Shown: one piece after another, positions 15,315-23,996 of the stretch | Layout of the letters: every line of letters begins with the position of its first letter | Position numbering within the stretch: position 1 is the stretch's first letter | Assembly (NCBI GenBank): GCA_017304475.1 | Contig: JAFKKV010000016.1 | Coordinates: forward strand, 124,001-188,000 | Direction of reading: 5' to 3' | From: Hyphomicrobiales bacterium | Lineage (GTDB): Bacteria > Pseudomonadota > Alphaproteobacteria > Rhizobiales > Phreatobacteraceae | DNA: 64,000 nt | Position numbers and translations under genes: made by a program | The notes under the pieces: generated by a model | Databases searched by the model: none | The model's input: only the letters and a program-made list of their open reading frames with translations | What the model was told of the DNA's origin: nothing

Positions 15315-16291
15315 GCCTCCTTGGCGGCGCGACCGCCGACGACCCGCATGAAAGACCCCGCGGTCACGAGCGCCGCGACCAGCATGAGAGAGGCGAAGGC
15401 CGCCCCGGTCGGCCAGCGGTTGCTGGCGCCCTGGAAGAAGCTCGCAATGGTTTCCGGGAACAGCGCCGTGCCCGCGCCGCCGAGCAGCATGGGGGCTGCG
15501 AACACACCCGTGCAGGTCAGAAAGACCAGGCTGCAGCCGGACACGATGCCGTCCTTCGACAGCGGCAGCACGATGCGGCGAAAGCGCGTGAACGGCCCGG
15601 CGCCGAGATCGGCGGCCGCGTCGAGCAGATGGCTCGGGATCTTCTCGATGGCCGAATAGAGCGGCAGCAGCATATAGAGGCAGACGAGGTAGACGACGCC
15701 GAAGCCGAGCGAGAAATAGCCGTAGAGCAGCGGGATCGGCCGGTCGATCAGGCCGAGGTCGCGCAGCACCATGTTGATCGGGCCGCGATTGGCCAGAAGC
15801 ATGATCACCGAGAAGGTGCGGATGATCTCGCCGGCCCAGAACGGCACGAGCAGCAGCAGCAGGGCCTTGGTCCGGCGCGCCGGCCTGACCACCTTGGCGA
15901 TGTAGAAGGCCGCGGGATAGACGATGACGAGCGTCGCCGCGGTCGCCAGCGCGGCGAAGACCAGGCTGCGCACGAAGGGAACGAAATAGACCGGGGACAC
16001 GAAGAACACCGCGTAATTGTCGAGCGTATAGGCGGCTTCGGCACCTTCGGCGATCGGATATTGCGCCAGGAAGCTGATCCTGAACACCTGCACCAGCGGC
16101 CCGACATTGCAGCCGATGATCCAGATCAGCGGCACGGCCGACAGCAGGAACAGCCGCCCTGCCCGCCGGTCGACCAGCGCGCCCAATGTCGCGCGGTAGA
16201 GGCGCGAGCGCATCAGCGCCGCGGCGATACTGCCATAGCGTGGCGCCCGCGCGGGCGCCGCGCGCGGCGGCGTCAAAATATCTTCGGCCAT
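15311..16291 (-). CDS. ABC transporter permease, polyamine type (PotB-like)
   Basis: A 326-aa inner membrane permease, longer than the usual 280-300 residues because of an N-terminal cytoplasmic extension of about 45 residues (MAEDILTPPRAAPARAPRYG) before the first helix. The EAA loop is DAAADLGAGPFTRFRRIVLP. It lies 67 bp downstream of the substrate-binding protein gene and overlaps the PotC-like gene by 4 nt. Confidence 0.91.
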   Translation of the reverse strand: MAEDILTPPRAAPARAPRYGSIAAALMRSRLYRATLGALVDRRAGRLFLLSAVPLIWIIGCNVGPLVQVFRISFLAQYPIAEGAEAAYTLDNYAVFFVSPVYFVPFVRSLVFAALATAATLVIVYPAAFYIAKVVRPARRTKALLLLLVPFWAGEIIRTFSVIMLLANRGPINMVLRDLGLIDRPIPLLYGYFSLGFGVVYLVCLYMLLPLYSAIEKIPSHLLDAAADLGAGPFTRFRRIVLPLSKDGIVSGCSLVFLTCTGVFAAPMLLGGAGTALFPETIASFFQGASNRWPTGAAFASLMLVAALVTAGSFMRVVGGRAAKEA

Positions 16292-16358
16292 GATTTCCTC
16301 TCCGATCGGGCCTCCGGCCGGGCGCGCATGGCGGCCGGGCCGATGGCCGCGATCCCCC

Positions 16359-17456
16359 TCAGGCGGCCTTGATCTCGGCGGTCGCCCGGTCGACCATCAG
16401 GTTCTTCATGTCGCGGTTCTGCGAGGAGAAGAACACGATGCGCTCGACCTGGTCCTGCGGCAGTGCCAGCGCCCGGCGCTCGCGTTCGCTGAGCAGGCTG
16501 TCGACGCCGGCGAAGGTCGAGTTGAAGCCTGATTGCCGGCTCATGGCGGCGCCGACCTCGAGCGAGCCGAGGGCGGCATCGAGGAACTTGTAGGCGTTCT
16601 CTGCGTTCGGCGCGCCATTGACCACGTTCAGCGTATAGACGAAGCCGTAAGTGCCCTCCTTGGGCACGGACAGCCGGATCGGATGACCGTCCATGATGAG
16701 CTTGGCGGCCGGACCCGACCAGGCCTGCGCCATGTAGACGTCCTCGTTGACCAGCATTTGCTGCACTTCCGATCCCGCATCGTAATATTTGCGGACCATG
16801 GTCTTGTTCTTGATCAGGAAATCGCGCGCTTCGTTGGTCGCCTTCTGCGCCTCCTCGGGCTTGCCGATATAGGCGGTGAAGTCGCCGTCATGACCGAGAT
16901 AGCGCATGGTGATCGAGAGGAAGTCACCGACCATATAGGAGGTGAACCCCTTATATTTGGGCTCGAACATGACCGCCCAGCTCTCGGCGTCTTTCACATA
17001 TTCGGTGTTGCGCGCCAGGCCCTCGAAGCCGGCAAGGATCGGCAGGCCCCAGATATTGCCGTTGACCCGCATCCAGGGCGCGTCCTGATAGGCGGTGTTG
17101 AGCTTCTTCCAGTTGGTGATGCGGCCGGTATCGAGGGGGCTGAGCAGCTTGGCGTCGACGAACTGGCCGAAACGGTGCCCTGCCACCGTGACGATGTCGC
17201 TGGAGGGCCTGGAGGCCTCGGCGGTGAGCAGGTTGTACTGCTTGGCCTGGTCGTCGGTCAGGCGGATGCGCACCTCGATCCCGGTGTCGCGCTGGAATTT
17301 CTCGACGAAATCCTTCGGCAGGAACTTGTCATAGGTCGTGATGTTGAGCACGCCGGCCGCCGCGGCCGGCCGGATGATCGCCGGCAAGGCCAGGGCGCCC
17401 GCGCCGGCGCCGAAAAGCTTGAGCGCGGATCTGCGGGTCGTCTTCGGGTTCCTCAT
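16359..17456 (-). CDS. Periplasmic substrate-binding protein, polyamine type (PotD-like)
   Basis: A 365-aa solute-binding protein for the adjacent importer. ATG 17456, preceded by an AAGGAG-like sequence, gives a twin-arginine signal (TTRRSALKLFGAGAGALALP, cleavage near AAAAG), so Tat export is likely. The mature region begins ITTYDKFLPKDFVEKFQRDTG, typical of the spermidine/putrescine-binding cluster of family 1 solute-binding proteins. The order SBP, PotB, PotC, PotA is complete. It lies 146 bp downstream of tdh on the same strand. The ligand cannot be read from the sequence; a threonine-, glycine- or opine-like compound is suggested by its neighbours. Confidence 0.9.
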   Translation of the reverse strand: MRNPKTTRRSALKLFGAGAGALALPAIIRPAAAAGVLNITTYDKFLPKDFVEKFQRDTGIEVRIRLTDDQAKQYNLLTAEASRPSSDIVTVAGHRFGQFVDAKLLSPLDTGRITNWKKLNTAYQDAPWMRVNGNIWGLPILAGFEGLARNTEYVKDAESWAVMFEPKYKGFTSYMVGDFLSITMRYLGHDGDFTAYIGKPEEAQKATNEARDFLIKNKTMVRKYYDAGSEVQQMLVNEDVYMAQAWSGPAAKLIMDGHPIRLSVPKEGTYGFVYTLNVVNGAPNAENAYKFLDAALGSLEVGAAMSRQSGFNSTFAGVDSLLSERERRALALPQDQVERIVFFSSQNRDMKNLMVDRATAEIKAA

Positions 17457-17602
17457 AGTCCCCACTCCTTCATTGTTATCGTTGATCGCCGCGGCGCAGC
17501 GCCCGGGCGAGGCCTGCCGCCGCGGATTGCGGGCCGGCGGATCCAAGTCGACATGAACTCACGGTTGCGCCGAATGATATATTCGCGCACCCCTGTCGTC
17601 GC

Positions 17603-18631
17603 TCAGCCCCGCCAATCCAGTATTATCTTGCCGCATTCGCCACGCCTCATGATCTCGAAGCCTTGGTTGAAGTCCTCGATTCCGAGACGATGGGTAATAA
17701 TCTTTCGCACCGCGAGTCCGCTCTGCAACATAGCGAGCATCTTGTGCCACGTCTCGAACATTTCGCGCCCATAAATGCCCTTCACCGTGATCATCTTGAA
17801 CACGAGCTTGGTCCAGTCCACCGTGAAGGGCTTGGCCGGAATGCCCAGCATGGCGATCTTGCCGCCCATGACGAGATGCTCGACCATCTGCTCGAAGGCC
17901 GCCGGGGCGCCGCTCATTTCCAGGCCGACGTCGAAGCCCTCGCGCATGCCGAGCCTCGCCCTCACCGCGCCGAGATCCTCCTTGGAGACATCGACCGGGA
18001 CGACATCGGCCACCGTCGCGGCGAGCGCCAGGCGCGTCGGATTGATGTCGGTGATGACGACGTGCCGCGCTCCGGCATGCCGCGCAACCGCCGCGCTCAT
18101 GATGCCGATCGGCCCCGCGCCCGTGATCAGCACGTCCTCGCCGACCAGGTCGAAGGACAAGGCGGCGTGCACGGCGTTGCCCAGCGGATCCAGGATGGCG
18201 CCGAGCTCGTCGTCGATATCGTCGGGCAAAGGCACGATGTTGAAGGCCGGCACCCTGACATATTCGGCGAAGGCGCCCTGCAGGTTGACGCCGATCCCCT
18301 GGGTCTCCGGATCGAGATGAAAGCGGCCGCCGCGCGCGGCACGGCTGGTCTTGCCGATCACATGGCCTTCGCCCGAGACGCGCTGGCCGACCGAAAGGCC
18401 GCGCACGGCCGCTCCGGTCTCGACGATCGTGCCCGCATATTCATGGCCGACAACCATGGGCACGGGAATGGTGCGCCGGGCCCATTCGTCCCAGGCATAG
18501 ATGTGAATGTCGGTGCCGCAAATGCCTGTCTTGTTGACACGCACCAGCACGTCCTCGGGCCCGACGGTGGGGATCGGCTCGTCGCCGAGCCACAATCCGG
18601 GAGCGGCCTTCGCCTTGACGAGAGCTTTCAT
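17603..18631 (-). CDS. tdh: L-threonine 3-dehydrogenase family enzyme lacking the structural zinc site
   Basis: A 342-aa zinc-type medium-chain dehydrogenase, colinear with E. coli Tdh, which oxidises L-threonine to 2-amino-3-oxobutyrate with NAD+. Catalytic zinc residues are kept: Cys38 (GICGTD), His63-Glu64 (GHEYAG). The Rossmann motif GAGPIGIM and the Tdh-specific [12 protein letters not shown] and [11 protein letters not shown] are present. All four structural zinc cysteines of E. coli Tdh (93, 96, 99, 107) are replaced by Gly, Ser, Ala and Asp. ATG 18631 aligns with the E. coli start; a GTG at 18646 is an alternative. It lies 27 bp after kbl, as in classical kbl-tdh operons. The true substrate may be a related 3-hydroxy amino acid. 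Confidence 0.87.
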   Translation of the reverse strand: MKALVKAKAAPGLWLGDEPIPTVGPEDVLVRVNKTGICGTDIHIYAWDEWARRTIPVPMVVGHEYAGTIVETGAAVRGLSVGQRVSGEGHVIGKTSRAARGGRFHLDPETQGIGVNLQGAFAEYVRVPAFNIVPLPDDIDDELGAILDPLGNAVHAALSFDLVGEDVLITGAGPIGIMSAAVARHAGARHVVITDINPTRLALAATVADVVPVDVSKEDLGAVRARLGMREGFDVGLEMSGAPAAFEQMVEHLVMGGKIAMLGIPAKPFTVDWTKLVFKMITVKGIYGREMFETWHKMLAMLQSGLAVRKIITHRLGIEDFNQGFEIMRRGECGKIILDWRG

Positions 18632-18658
18632 GGGGTCACTTCGCACCGGTTGCGGGGT

Positions 18659-19855
18659 TCAGATGAGGCCGAGCGTCTTGCCGGCATCCTTGAAGGCGTC
18701 GATCGCCAGGTCGACATCGGCCTCGCTCAGCGCCGCCGACATCTGGGTGCGGATGCGGGCACGCCCCTGGGGCACGACGGGGAAGAAGAAGCCGGCGACA
18801 TAGACCCCACGCGCGTCGAGCGCGCGCGCCATCGCCTGGGCGCGGCCGGCATCATGCAGCATGACCGGGATGATCGGGCTTTGGCCCGGCAGAAGCTCGA
18901 AGCCGGCCTGCCCCAGCGCCGCGCGGAAGCGCGATGCGTGGGATCCAAGCGTCTTCCGCCGCTCGTCCGCAGCTTCGGCGATCTCGATGGCGCGCAGCGA
19001 GCCAGCGGCCACGGCCGGTGCCAGGCTGTTGGAAAAGAGATAGGGACGAGCCCGCTGGCGCAGGAGATCGACGACCGGCTGGGCCGCCGCGACGAACCCG
19101 CCCATGGCGCCGCCCAGCGTCTTGCCGAGCGTGCCGGAGATGATGCCGACGCGGTCGCCCGCCCCGGTCAGGGTCGGCGTGCCGCGGCCCTGGGCGCCGA
19201 GATGGCCGGTCGCGTGGCAATCGTCGACCATGACGACGGCGCCATGGCGTTCGGCGAGCCCGCATATGCCGGGGAGATCGGCGACGTAGCCGTCCATGGA
19301 AAAGACGCCGTCGGTGACCACCAGCTTGAAGCGCGCACCATCGGCATCGGCCTGTTTCAGACAGTCCTCGAGCGCGTTCAGGTCGCCATTGCCATAACGA
19401 TAGCGCCTGGCCTTGCTCAGGCGAATTCCGTCGATGATCGAGGCATGATTGAGTCCGTCGGAGATGACGGCGTCTTCCGGCCCCAGCAGCGCTTCGAAGA
19501 CACCGCCATTGGCATCGAAACAGGCGGCGAACAGAATGGCGTCGTCCTTGCCGAGATAGCGCGCGATCGTCTGTTCGAGCGCGCGATGCAGGGTCTGCGC
19601 GCCGCAGATGAAACGCACCGAGGCAAGGCCGAAGCCGAACTGGTCGAGCGCCGCCTTGGCGGCGGCAACGATATCGGGATGGTCGGCGAGGCCGAGGTAA
19701 TTGTTGGAGCAGAGATTGACGAGCCGGCGCGTGCCGGCGCCGTCCACGACATCGATGCGGCCGCCTTGCGGGCCGGCGATCAGCCGCTCGCGCTTGGTGA
19801 GATCGTTCGCCTCGATCTCGGCCAAGGTCCGCTTCAGGTGGTCGTAGAACTCCAC
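18659..19855 (-). CDS. kbl: 2-amino-3-ketobutyrate CoA ligase (glycine C-acetyltransferase)
   Basis: A 398-aa PLP enzyme of the alpha-oxoamine synthase family. It cleaves 2-amino-3-oxobutyrate with CoA to glycine and acetyl-CoA, directly after Tdh. PLP-lysine Lys245 lies in SGTLGKTLGG, the Asp-x-x-His motif is DDCHATGHLG, and the N-terminal NLCSNNYLGLADHP is diagnostic of Kbl. The length equals E. coli Kbl (398). It follows the XRE regulator gene with a 61-bp gap that carries a promoter and nested inverted repeats. Kbl and Tdh channel the unstable intermediate in known systems. Confidence 0.95.
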   Translation of the reverse strand: MEFYDHLKRTLAEIEANDLTKRERLIAGPQGGRIDVVDGAGTRRLVNLCSNNYLGLADHPDIVAAAKAALDQFGFGLASVRFICGAQTLHRALEQTIARYLGKDDAILFAACFDANGGVFEALLGPEDAVISDGLNHASIIDGIRLSKARRYRYGNGDLNALEDCLKQADADGARFKLVVTDGVFSMDGYVADLPGICGLAERHGAVVMVDDCHATGHLGAQGRGTPTLTGAGDRVGIISGTLGKTLGGAMGGFVAAAQPVVDLLRQRARPYLFSNSLAPAVAAGSLRAIEIAEAADERRKTLGSHASRFRAALGQAGFELLPGQSPIIPVMLHDAGRAQAMARALDARGVYVAGFFFPVVPQGRARIRTQMSAALSEADVDLAIDAFKDAGKTLGLI

Positions 19856-19875
19856 CGCGTTTCCCCGCTTTTGTG

Positions 19876-19920
19876 ATTTCCGCTATACAGGACAATTCCT
19901 GCATAACGGAAATCTGTCAA
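19876..19920 (-). promoter_or_regulatory. kbl promoter with nested inverted repeats
   Basis: A TTGACA -35 element (19920-19915 on the minus strand) overlaps the stop codon of the XRE regulator gene. Downstream lies a perfect 7-bp inverted repeat ATTTCCG-N24-CGGAAAT (19876-19913), with CAGGA-caat-TCCTG nested at its centre. A related CAGGAAT sequence occurs just upstream of the regulator gene itself. This is the likely operator through which the XRE-cupin protein controls kbl-tdh and the importer. Binding is inferred. Confidence 0.5.
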
Positions 19921-20507
19921 GCAGTTTCGCTGCGCGACGAACGATACAGCAAAATCATCAGGCCCCGGGCCACCTGGCCCGAGCGGTTGACGATCCGATG
20001 CGGCACATCGGCCGGATAGCGCGCCGTATCGCCGGCCTGGAGAATGCGCGTCGAATGGCCGCTCGTCACCTCGAAGCCGTCGGTGAAGGCGGTGAAATGC
20101 TCGAAGGCGCCAGGCATATGCGGCGCGCTTTCGAGGACCCCTGATGGCGCGATCTCGACGTCGTACCACTCCATTTCGCCGGCCAGCCGCGGCGGACTGA
20201 GGATTCGCAGGCGGCAAGCCCCGTCGCCGCTCCGGATCTCCGGAATATGGCTGGCGGCAACCAATTCGATCGCGTCGTCGTCCGGCGCATTCGCCTCGCC
20301 GCCCAGGAGATCGGCGAATTCGATCTTGAGGGCCCGGGTCAGGCTCCACAACACGGCAAAGGTCGGATTGGCCTGGCCACGCTCGATCTGCGAGAGCATC
20401 GACTTGGAGACGCCGGATGTGGCGGCGAGCTGCTGGAGCGTCAATCCACGCCCCTTGCGCTGGCGCTGCAGCACCGGACCGATCTGAGGCGTGTTGATAT
20501 CTTCCAT
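19917..20507 (-). CDS. XRE-family regulator with C-terminal cupin domain
   Basis: A 196-aa transcription factor. The XRE helix-turn-helix occupies residues 10-66 (LQRQRKGRGLTLQQLAATSG then KSMLSQIERGQANPTFAVLW). A small-molecule-binding cupin fold occupies about 95-190 (ESAPHMPGAFEHFTAFTDG then AGDTARYPADVPHRIVN). I chose ATG 20507, which begins MEDINTPQIG. The frame is open further upstream, but that extension is not cupin/XRE-like. This family (PuuR, SutR-like) usually senses an amino acid or amine that its target genes degrade. It is first in line with kbl, tdh and the importer and divergent from the opine dehydrogenase gene, so it probably controls both. Confidence 0.9.
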   Translation of the reverse strand: MEDINTPQIGPVLQRQRKGRGLTLQQLAATSGVSKSMLSQIERGQANPTFAVLWSLTRALKIEFADLLGGEANAPDDDAIELVAASHIPEIRSGDGACRLRILSPPRLAGEMEWYDVEIAPSGVLESAPHMPGAFEHFTAFTDGFEVTSGHSTRILQAGDTARYPADVPHRIVNRSGQVARGLMILLYRSSRSETA

Positions 20508-20606
20508 TTTACCGGATATCGCCCTATTCCTGGAAACTGGAAAACTCGATGCGAGTCTGCCAACCGTGCTTCTGTCCAGACTATCGAACCCAATTCCCGA
20601 TCGCAA

Positions 20607-20663
20607 TTCCGGAAAGTGGCTCAAAACCCCCATTTTCGGGCGATTCCGGTCGAAAGCCCCCAT
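20607..20663. promoter_or_regulatory. Palindrome and phased direct repeats between XRE and opine dehydrogenase genes
   Basis: The 261-bp divergent region holds a perfect palindrome TTCCGGAA (20607-20614). It also has two copies of an 11-mer, AAAACCCCCAT at 20623-20633 and AAAGCCCCCAT at 20653-20663, exactly 30 bp apart. That spacing places both on the same face of the helix. They lie about 105-160 bp upstream of the opine dehydrogenase start, a position suited to an activator or repressor. Confidence 0.4.
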
Positions 20664-20768
20664 CTCGCGCGCCATCCAGTAAAATGGAATTTGCGCAAGA
20701 GGGGGGTCAAAGATCTGGTGTCGCCACCGCCGGCCCACCTAAAACAACAGTGACATGAGGAGACATCG

Positions 20769-21848
20769 ATGCGGGTAAGCATTCTGGGCGCGGGCGCGAT
20801 CGCCTATGGCGCGGCCGCCTATCTGGCGCAGGCCGGACACGACCCCATGCTGTGGTCGCCTTCGGGCAAGAGCACCGCTGAACTTGCGGCCGGCGCGCCG
20901 CTGGTCGCCGTCAATGCGATCGAAGGCACTTTCCCCGTGCGGGTCGCCAAGGACTGCGCCGATGCCGTGGCCAATGCCGACGTGGTGATGATCGCCCTGC
21001 CCGGCTACGGCCACAAGCTGGCGCTCGACCAGGCGGCGCCGCACCTGCGCGAAGGCCAGACGGTGATCGTCAGTTCGCATGCCTCGTTCGGCGCGCTTTA
21101 TCTGTCGAAGCTTCTGGCCGCGCGCGGCGTCAGCGTGCCGATCGTCGTCTGGGGCACGACGGTGACGACCGGCCGGCTGCGCAGCCCGGCCCAAGTGGCG
21201 GTGGCGACGGTGCGCCAGAAGGTCGATGTCGCGACCTTGCCGGAAACCGCCATCGACGCGGGACACGCCCTCTGCACGACCCTGTTCGGCGACCGCTTCG
21301 TCAAGCGCGACGGGCTTCTCGCCATTGCGCTGAGCAATCTCAACCCGCAGAACCACCTGGGCATCGCGCTGTGCAACCTCACCCGCATGGAGCGTGGCGA
21401 GCAATGGGGCCAGGGCGAGAACATCACGCCGGCGGTCGGCCGGCTGATCGAGGCGCTCGACGACGAACGCCTGGCCATTGCCGCGACCTTCGGTCTGTCG
21501 GTCCGTACCGTGAAGGAGCATTTCTCGCTGTCCTTCCACGTGCCGATGGGCACCGTGTCGGAAATGAACCAGGAAATGCACCGGCAGGGCCGCGGCGGTT
21601 TCGGACCGGCGACGCTCGACACCCGTTATGTGCTGGAGGATGTGCCCTTCGGGCTGGTGCCAACAGCCCTGCTCGGCCGCCTCAGCGGCCGGCCGGCCGC
21701 CTTGCACGAGGCCGGCATCGCCATGTTCTCGGCGGCCTATGGGCGCGACCTGAACGCGGATAACGACCTGCTGCCGGAGCTCGGCCTGGAGACGATGCCG
21801 CTCAACGAGATGAAGCGCCTGCTGCGCACCGGCTTCTTGCCGTCGTGA
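20769..21848 (+). CDS. NAD/NADP-dependent opine (octopine/nopaline) dehydrogenase family protein
   Basis: A 359-aa cytoplasmic oxidoreductase. The N-terminal Rossmann domain begins VSILGAGAIAYGAAAYLAQAG (GxGxxA/G). The octopine dehydrogenase C-terminal domain contains NLNPQNHLGIALCNLTRMER, where His is the expected catalytic residue. Enzymes of this fold join or split an amino acid and an alpha-keto acid through a secondary amine (opines), and some members act on other 2-hydroxy or amino acids. GAGGAG lies 7 nt upstream of the ATG. It is divergent from the XRE-kbl-tdh-ABC gene set and probably belongs to the same pathway. A strong hairpin follows the gene. Confidence 0.88.
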   Translation: MRVSILGAGAIAYGAAAYLAQAGHDPMLWSPSGKSTAELAAGAPLVAVNAIEGTFPVRVAKDCADAVANADVVMIALPGYGHKLALDQAAPHLREGQTVIVSSHASFGALYLSKLLAARGVSVPIVVWGTTVTTGRLRSPAQVAVATVRQKVDVATLPETAIDAGHALCTTLFGDRFVKRDGLLAIALSNLNPQNHLGIALCNLTRMERGEQWGQGENITPAVGRLIEALDDERLAIAATFGLSVRTVKEHFSLSFHVPMGTVSEMNQEMHRQGRGGFGPATLDTRYVLEDVPFGLVPTALLGRLSGRPAALHEAGIAMFSAAYGRDLNADNDLLPELGLETMPLNEMKRLLRTGFLPS

Positions 21849-21915
21849 CCGCCTGAGGCCCAGCGTCGCGCGCGGGCGATGGCCCGCGCCGGCTGAAGGG
21901 CTGACGAAACAGCGT

Positions 21916-21951
21916 AAGGCGGAGAGCGATGTCGATCATCGCCTCCGCCTT
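21916..21951 (+). terminator. Intrinsic-terminator-like hairpin after the opine dehydrogenase gene
   Basis: A long stem AAGGCGGAG...CTCCGCCTT (9 bp) continues after one bulged A as GCGATG-tcgat-CATCGC (6 bp), followed by TTTC. It starts 68 bp after the stop codon. The stem is very stable; the U-tract is short, so it may end transcription or only protect the message. The rest of the 328-bp gap to the DedA gene shows nothing recognisable. Confidence 0.55.
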
Positions 21952-22176
21952 TCAGCGGACTGCCTCGGCCCGCTTGGTCCACTCGTGTCGGGTGGGGCAC
22001 ATCCCGACGGCCACGGCCTTGCCGGCCGCCGTCTCACGCCAGCTTGCCGGATCACAAGATGCAAGCGATGCTCCAACATGGAATGCTGACCGCCTTCGGC
22101 GCTGCCCCATGGTCCGGCCCACCGACAAGCGAAGCATGCGGGCAGCTTGCTTCAGCACAGGACCTTGCAGGCTTGC

Positions 22177-22824
22177 ATGATGGACATGCTGTCGCCCGGA
22201 TCGCTTCAGGACCTGTTCCAGGCCTATGGCCTCTGGGTTCTCTTCGCGGTGGTGATGCTTGAGAGCATGGGCGTGCCGATGCCGGGAGAAACCGCCTTGC
22301 TGACAGCCGCCGTCTATGCCGGCTCGACGCATCGCATCGGCATTCTCTCCGTAATCATGGTCGCCGCCATGGCCGCCATCGTCGGCGATAACTTCGGCTA
22401 TCTCGTCGGCCGGTCGATCGGACTTCGCCTGATCGTGCGCTACGGCCGTTATGTCCGTCTCGACGAGGCGCGGCTCAAGGTCGGCCAGTATCTGTTCCTG
22501 CGCCACGGCGGAAAGATCGTCTTTTTCGGCCGCTTCGTCGCCTTTCTGCGCGCCTTCGCCGCCCTCCTCGCCGGGGCCAACCGCATGCCCTGGCCGCATT
22601 TTCTGCTGATGAACGCGCTCGGCGGCATCACCTGGGCCACGTTGTTCGGCGGCGCGGCCTATTTCTTCGGCGAAAAGATCAAGCTGGTCGCGGGCCCGGC
22701 AGGTCTTGTCATCCTGGTCTGCGCGATCGGCCTGGTCGTGGCCGGCATCGTCTTCCTGCGCCGCCATGAAAAGGAACTCGAGGAGCGGGCCAACGCTGCC
22801 CTCGCGGCCGATCCGCGGGCCTGA
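22177..22824 (+). CDS. DedA family membrane protein
   Basis: A 215-aa inner membrane protein of the DedA (SNARE-associated/VTT) superfamily, implicated in undecaprenyl-phosphate or phospholipid flipping and envelope homeostasis. Family motifs: E-x-x-G-x-P-x-P-G-E (ESMGVPMPGET, about 28-38), GDNFGYLVGR (about 71-80) and FFGRFVAFLRAFAALLAGANRM (R and A/G-rich, about 117-138). Four to five hydrophobic segments are predicted and the C-terminus is charged. I chose ATG 22177; a second ATG follows immediately. The gene stands alone between opine dehydrogenase and dinB. Confidence 0.9.
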   Translation: MMDMLSPGSLQDLFQAYGLWVLFAVVMLESMGVPMPGETALLTAAVYAGSTHRIGILSVIMVAAMAAIVGDNFGYLVGRSIGLRLIVRYGRYVRLDEARLKVGQYLFLRHGGKIVFFGRFVAFLRAFAALLAGANRMPWPHFLLMNALGGITWATLFGGAAYFFGEKIKLVAGPAGLVILVCAIGLVVAGIVFLRRHEKELEERANAALAADPRA

Positions 22825-22901
22825 CCTGACGGCGCCGTCGCGGAGGCCGTGCCGGAGTGCAGCGACGCGACCCGCCCGCACCGTCCTGGTAGAATGGAGC
22901 C

Positions 22902-23996
22902 ATGGAGTCGCTCGAGCCCACCACGGAAAGACAGCGGAAGATCATCCATATCGACATGGATGCCTTTTATGCCTCCGTGGAGCAGCGCGACAATCCGGAG
23001 CTCAGGGGCAAGCCGGTGGCGGTCGGCGGCGCACGCGAGCGCGGCGTGGTGGCCGCCGCCAGCTACGAGGCCCGCAAATTCGGCATCCACTCGGCCATGC
23101 CGTCGGTCACCGCCCGACGCAAATGCGCCGAGCTGATCTTCGTCAAGCCGCGCTTCGAGGTCTATCGTGAGATATCCCAGCAGATCCGCGCGATCTTCGC
23201 CGACTACACGCCACTGATCGAGCCGCTGTCGCTCGACGAGGCCTATCTCGACGTCACCGACAATCTCCAGGGCTTGCCGACGGCAACCGCGGTGGCCGAG
23301 GAGATCCGCGCCCGGATCCGGGCCGAAACCCAGCTGACCGCATCGGCCGGCGTGTCCTACAACAAGTTCCTCGCCAAGCTCGCCTCCGACCAGCGCAAGC
23401 CCGACGGCATTTTCGTCATCACCCCGAAAATGGGCCCGGCCTTTGTCGAGACGCTGCCGGTCGGCAAGTTCCACGGCATCGGCCCGGCAACCTCGGCCAA
23501 GATGAACCGCCTGGGCATTCACACCGGCCTCGACCTGAAGGCTCAGACGCTGGCCTTCCTGCAGCAGCATTTCGGCAAGTCCGGCCCCTATTACTATTCG
23601 ATCTCGCGCGGCATCGACGAGCGCCCGGTGCGCCCCGACCGGGTGCGCAAATCGGTCGGGGGCGAAAACACCTTCTTCGAGAACCTGCACGACAAGCCGG
23701 CCATGCACGAGGCGCTCGCGGCCATCATCGACAAGGTCTGGCGCCATTGCGACAAGGCCAATGTCCGCGGCCGGACCGTCACCTTGAAGCTGCGCTACCA
23801 GGATTTCGAGCAGCTCACCCGCAGCCGGTCGCTGTCCCATCCGATCGGCAGCCAGGACGAGCTGGAACGCGTCAGTTTCGAGCTGCTCGACGCGCTTTTC
23901 CCCATGAGCAAAGGCGTTCGCCTGCTCGGCGTCACGCTGTCCTCGCTCGACGGGGACGCCCCGCAGGCCGACGGCCAGATGCAGCTCGGGCTGTAG
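22902..23996 (+). CDS. dinB: DNA polymerase IV (Y-family translesion polymerase)
   Basis: A 364-aa error-prone polymerase. Palm motifs with metal-binding acids: HIDMDAFYASVE (first Asp) and SLDEAYLDVTD (Asp-Glu pair). Little-finger domain motifs from about residue 240: RKSVGGENTFFENL and GRTVTLKLRYQDFEQLTRS. The C-terminus ends DGQMQLGL, matching the beta-clamp-binding motif QxxLxL seen in DinB. There is no alphaproteobacterial LexA box (GTTC-N7-GTTC) in the 77 bp upstream, so SOS control is not evident. Length is normal for the family. Confidence 0.96.
   Translation: MESLEPTTERQRKIIHIDMDAFYASVEQRDNPELRGKPVAVGGARERGVVAAASYEARKFGIHSAMPSVTARRKCAELIFVKPRFEVYREISQQIRAIFADYTPLIEPLSLDEAYLDVTDNLQGLPTATAVAEEIRARIRAETQLTASAGVSYNKFLAKLASDQRKPDGIFVITPKMGPAFVETLPVGKFHGIGPATSAKMNRLGIHTGLDLKAQTLAFLQQHFGKSGPYYYSISRGIDERPVRPDRVRKSVGGENTFFENLHDKPAMHEALAAIIDKVWRHCDKANVRGRTVTLKLRYQDFEQLTRSRSLSHPIGSQDELERVSFELLDALFPMSKGVRLLGVTLSSLDGDAPQADGQMQLGL

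Noticed and set aside
17663-19876. A 737-codon plus-strand frame across kbl and tdh
   Set aside because: It is an antisense shadow; kbl and tdh have full motifs on the other strand.
19856-19920. Riboswitch (for example glycine) before kbl
   Set aside because: The region is too short and its pattern is nested inverted repeats around a promoter, which fits an operator better than an aptamer.
22825-22901. Possible LexA box upstream of dinB
   Set aside because: No GTTC-N7-GTTC or close variant occurs in the 77 bp before the start, so SOS control is not supported.
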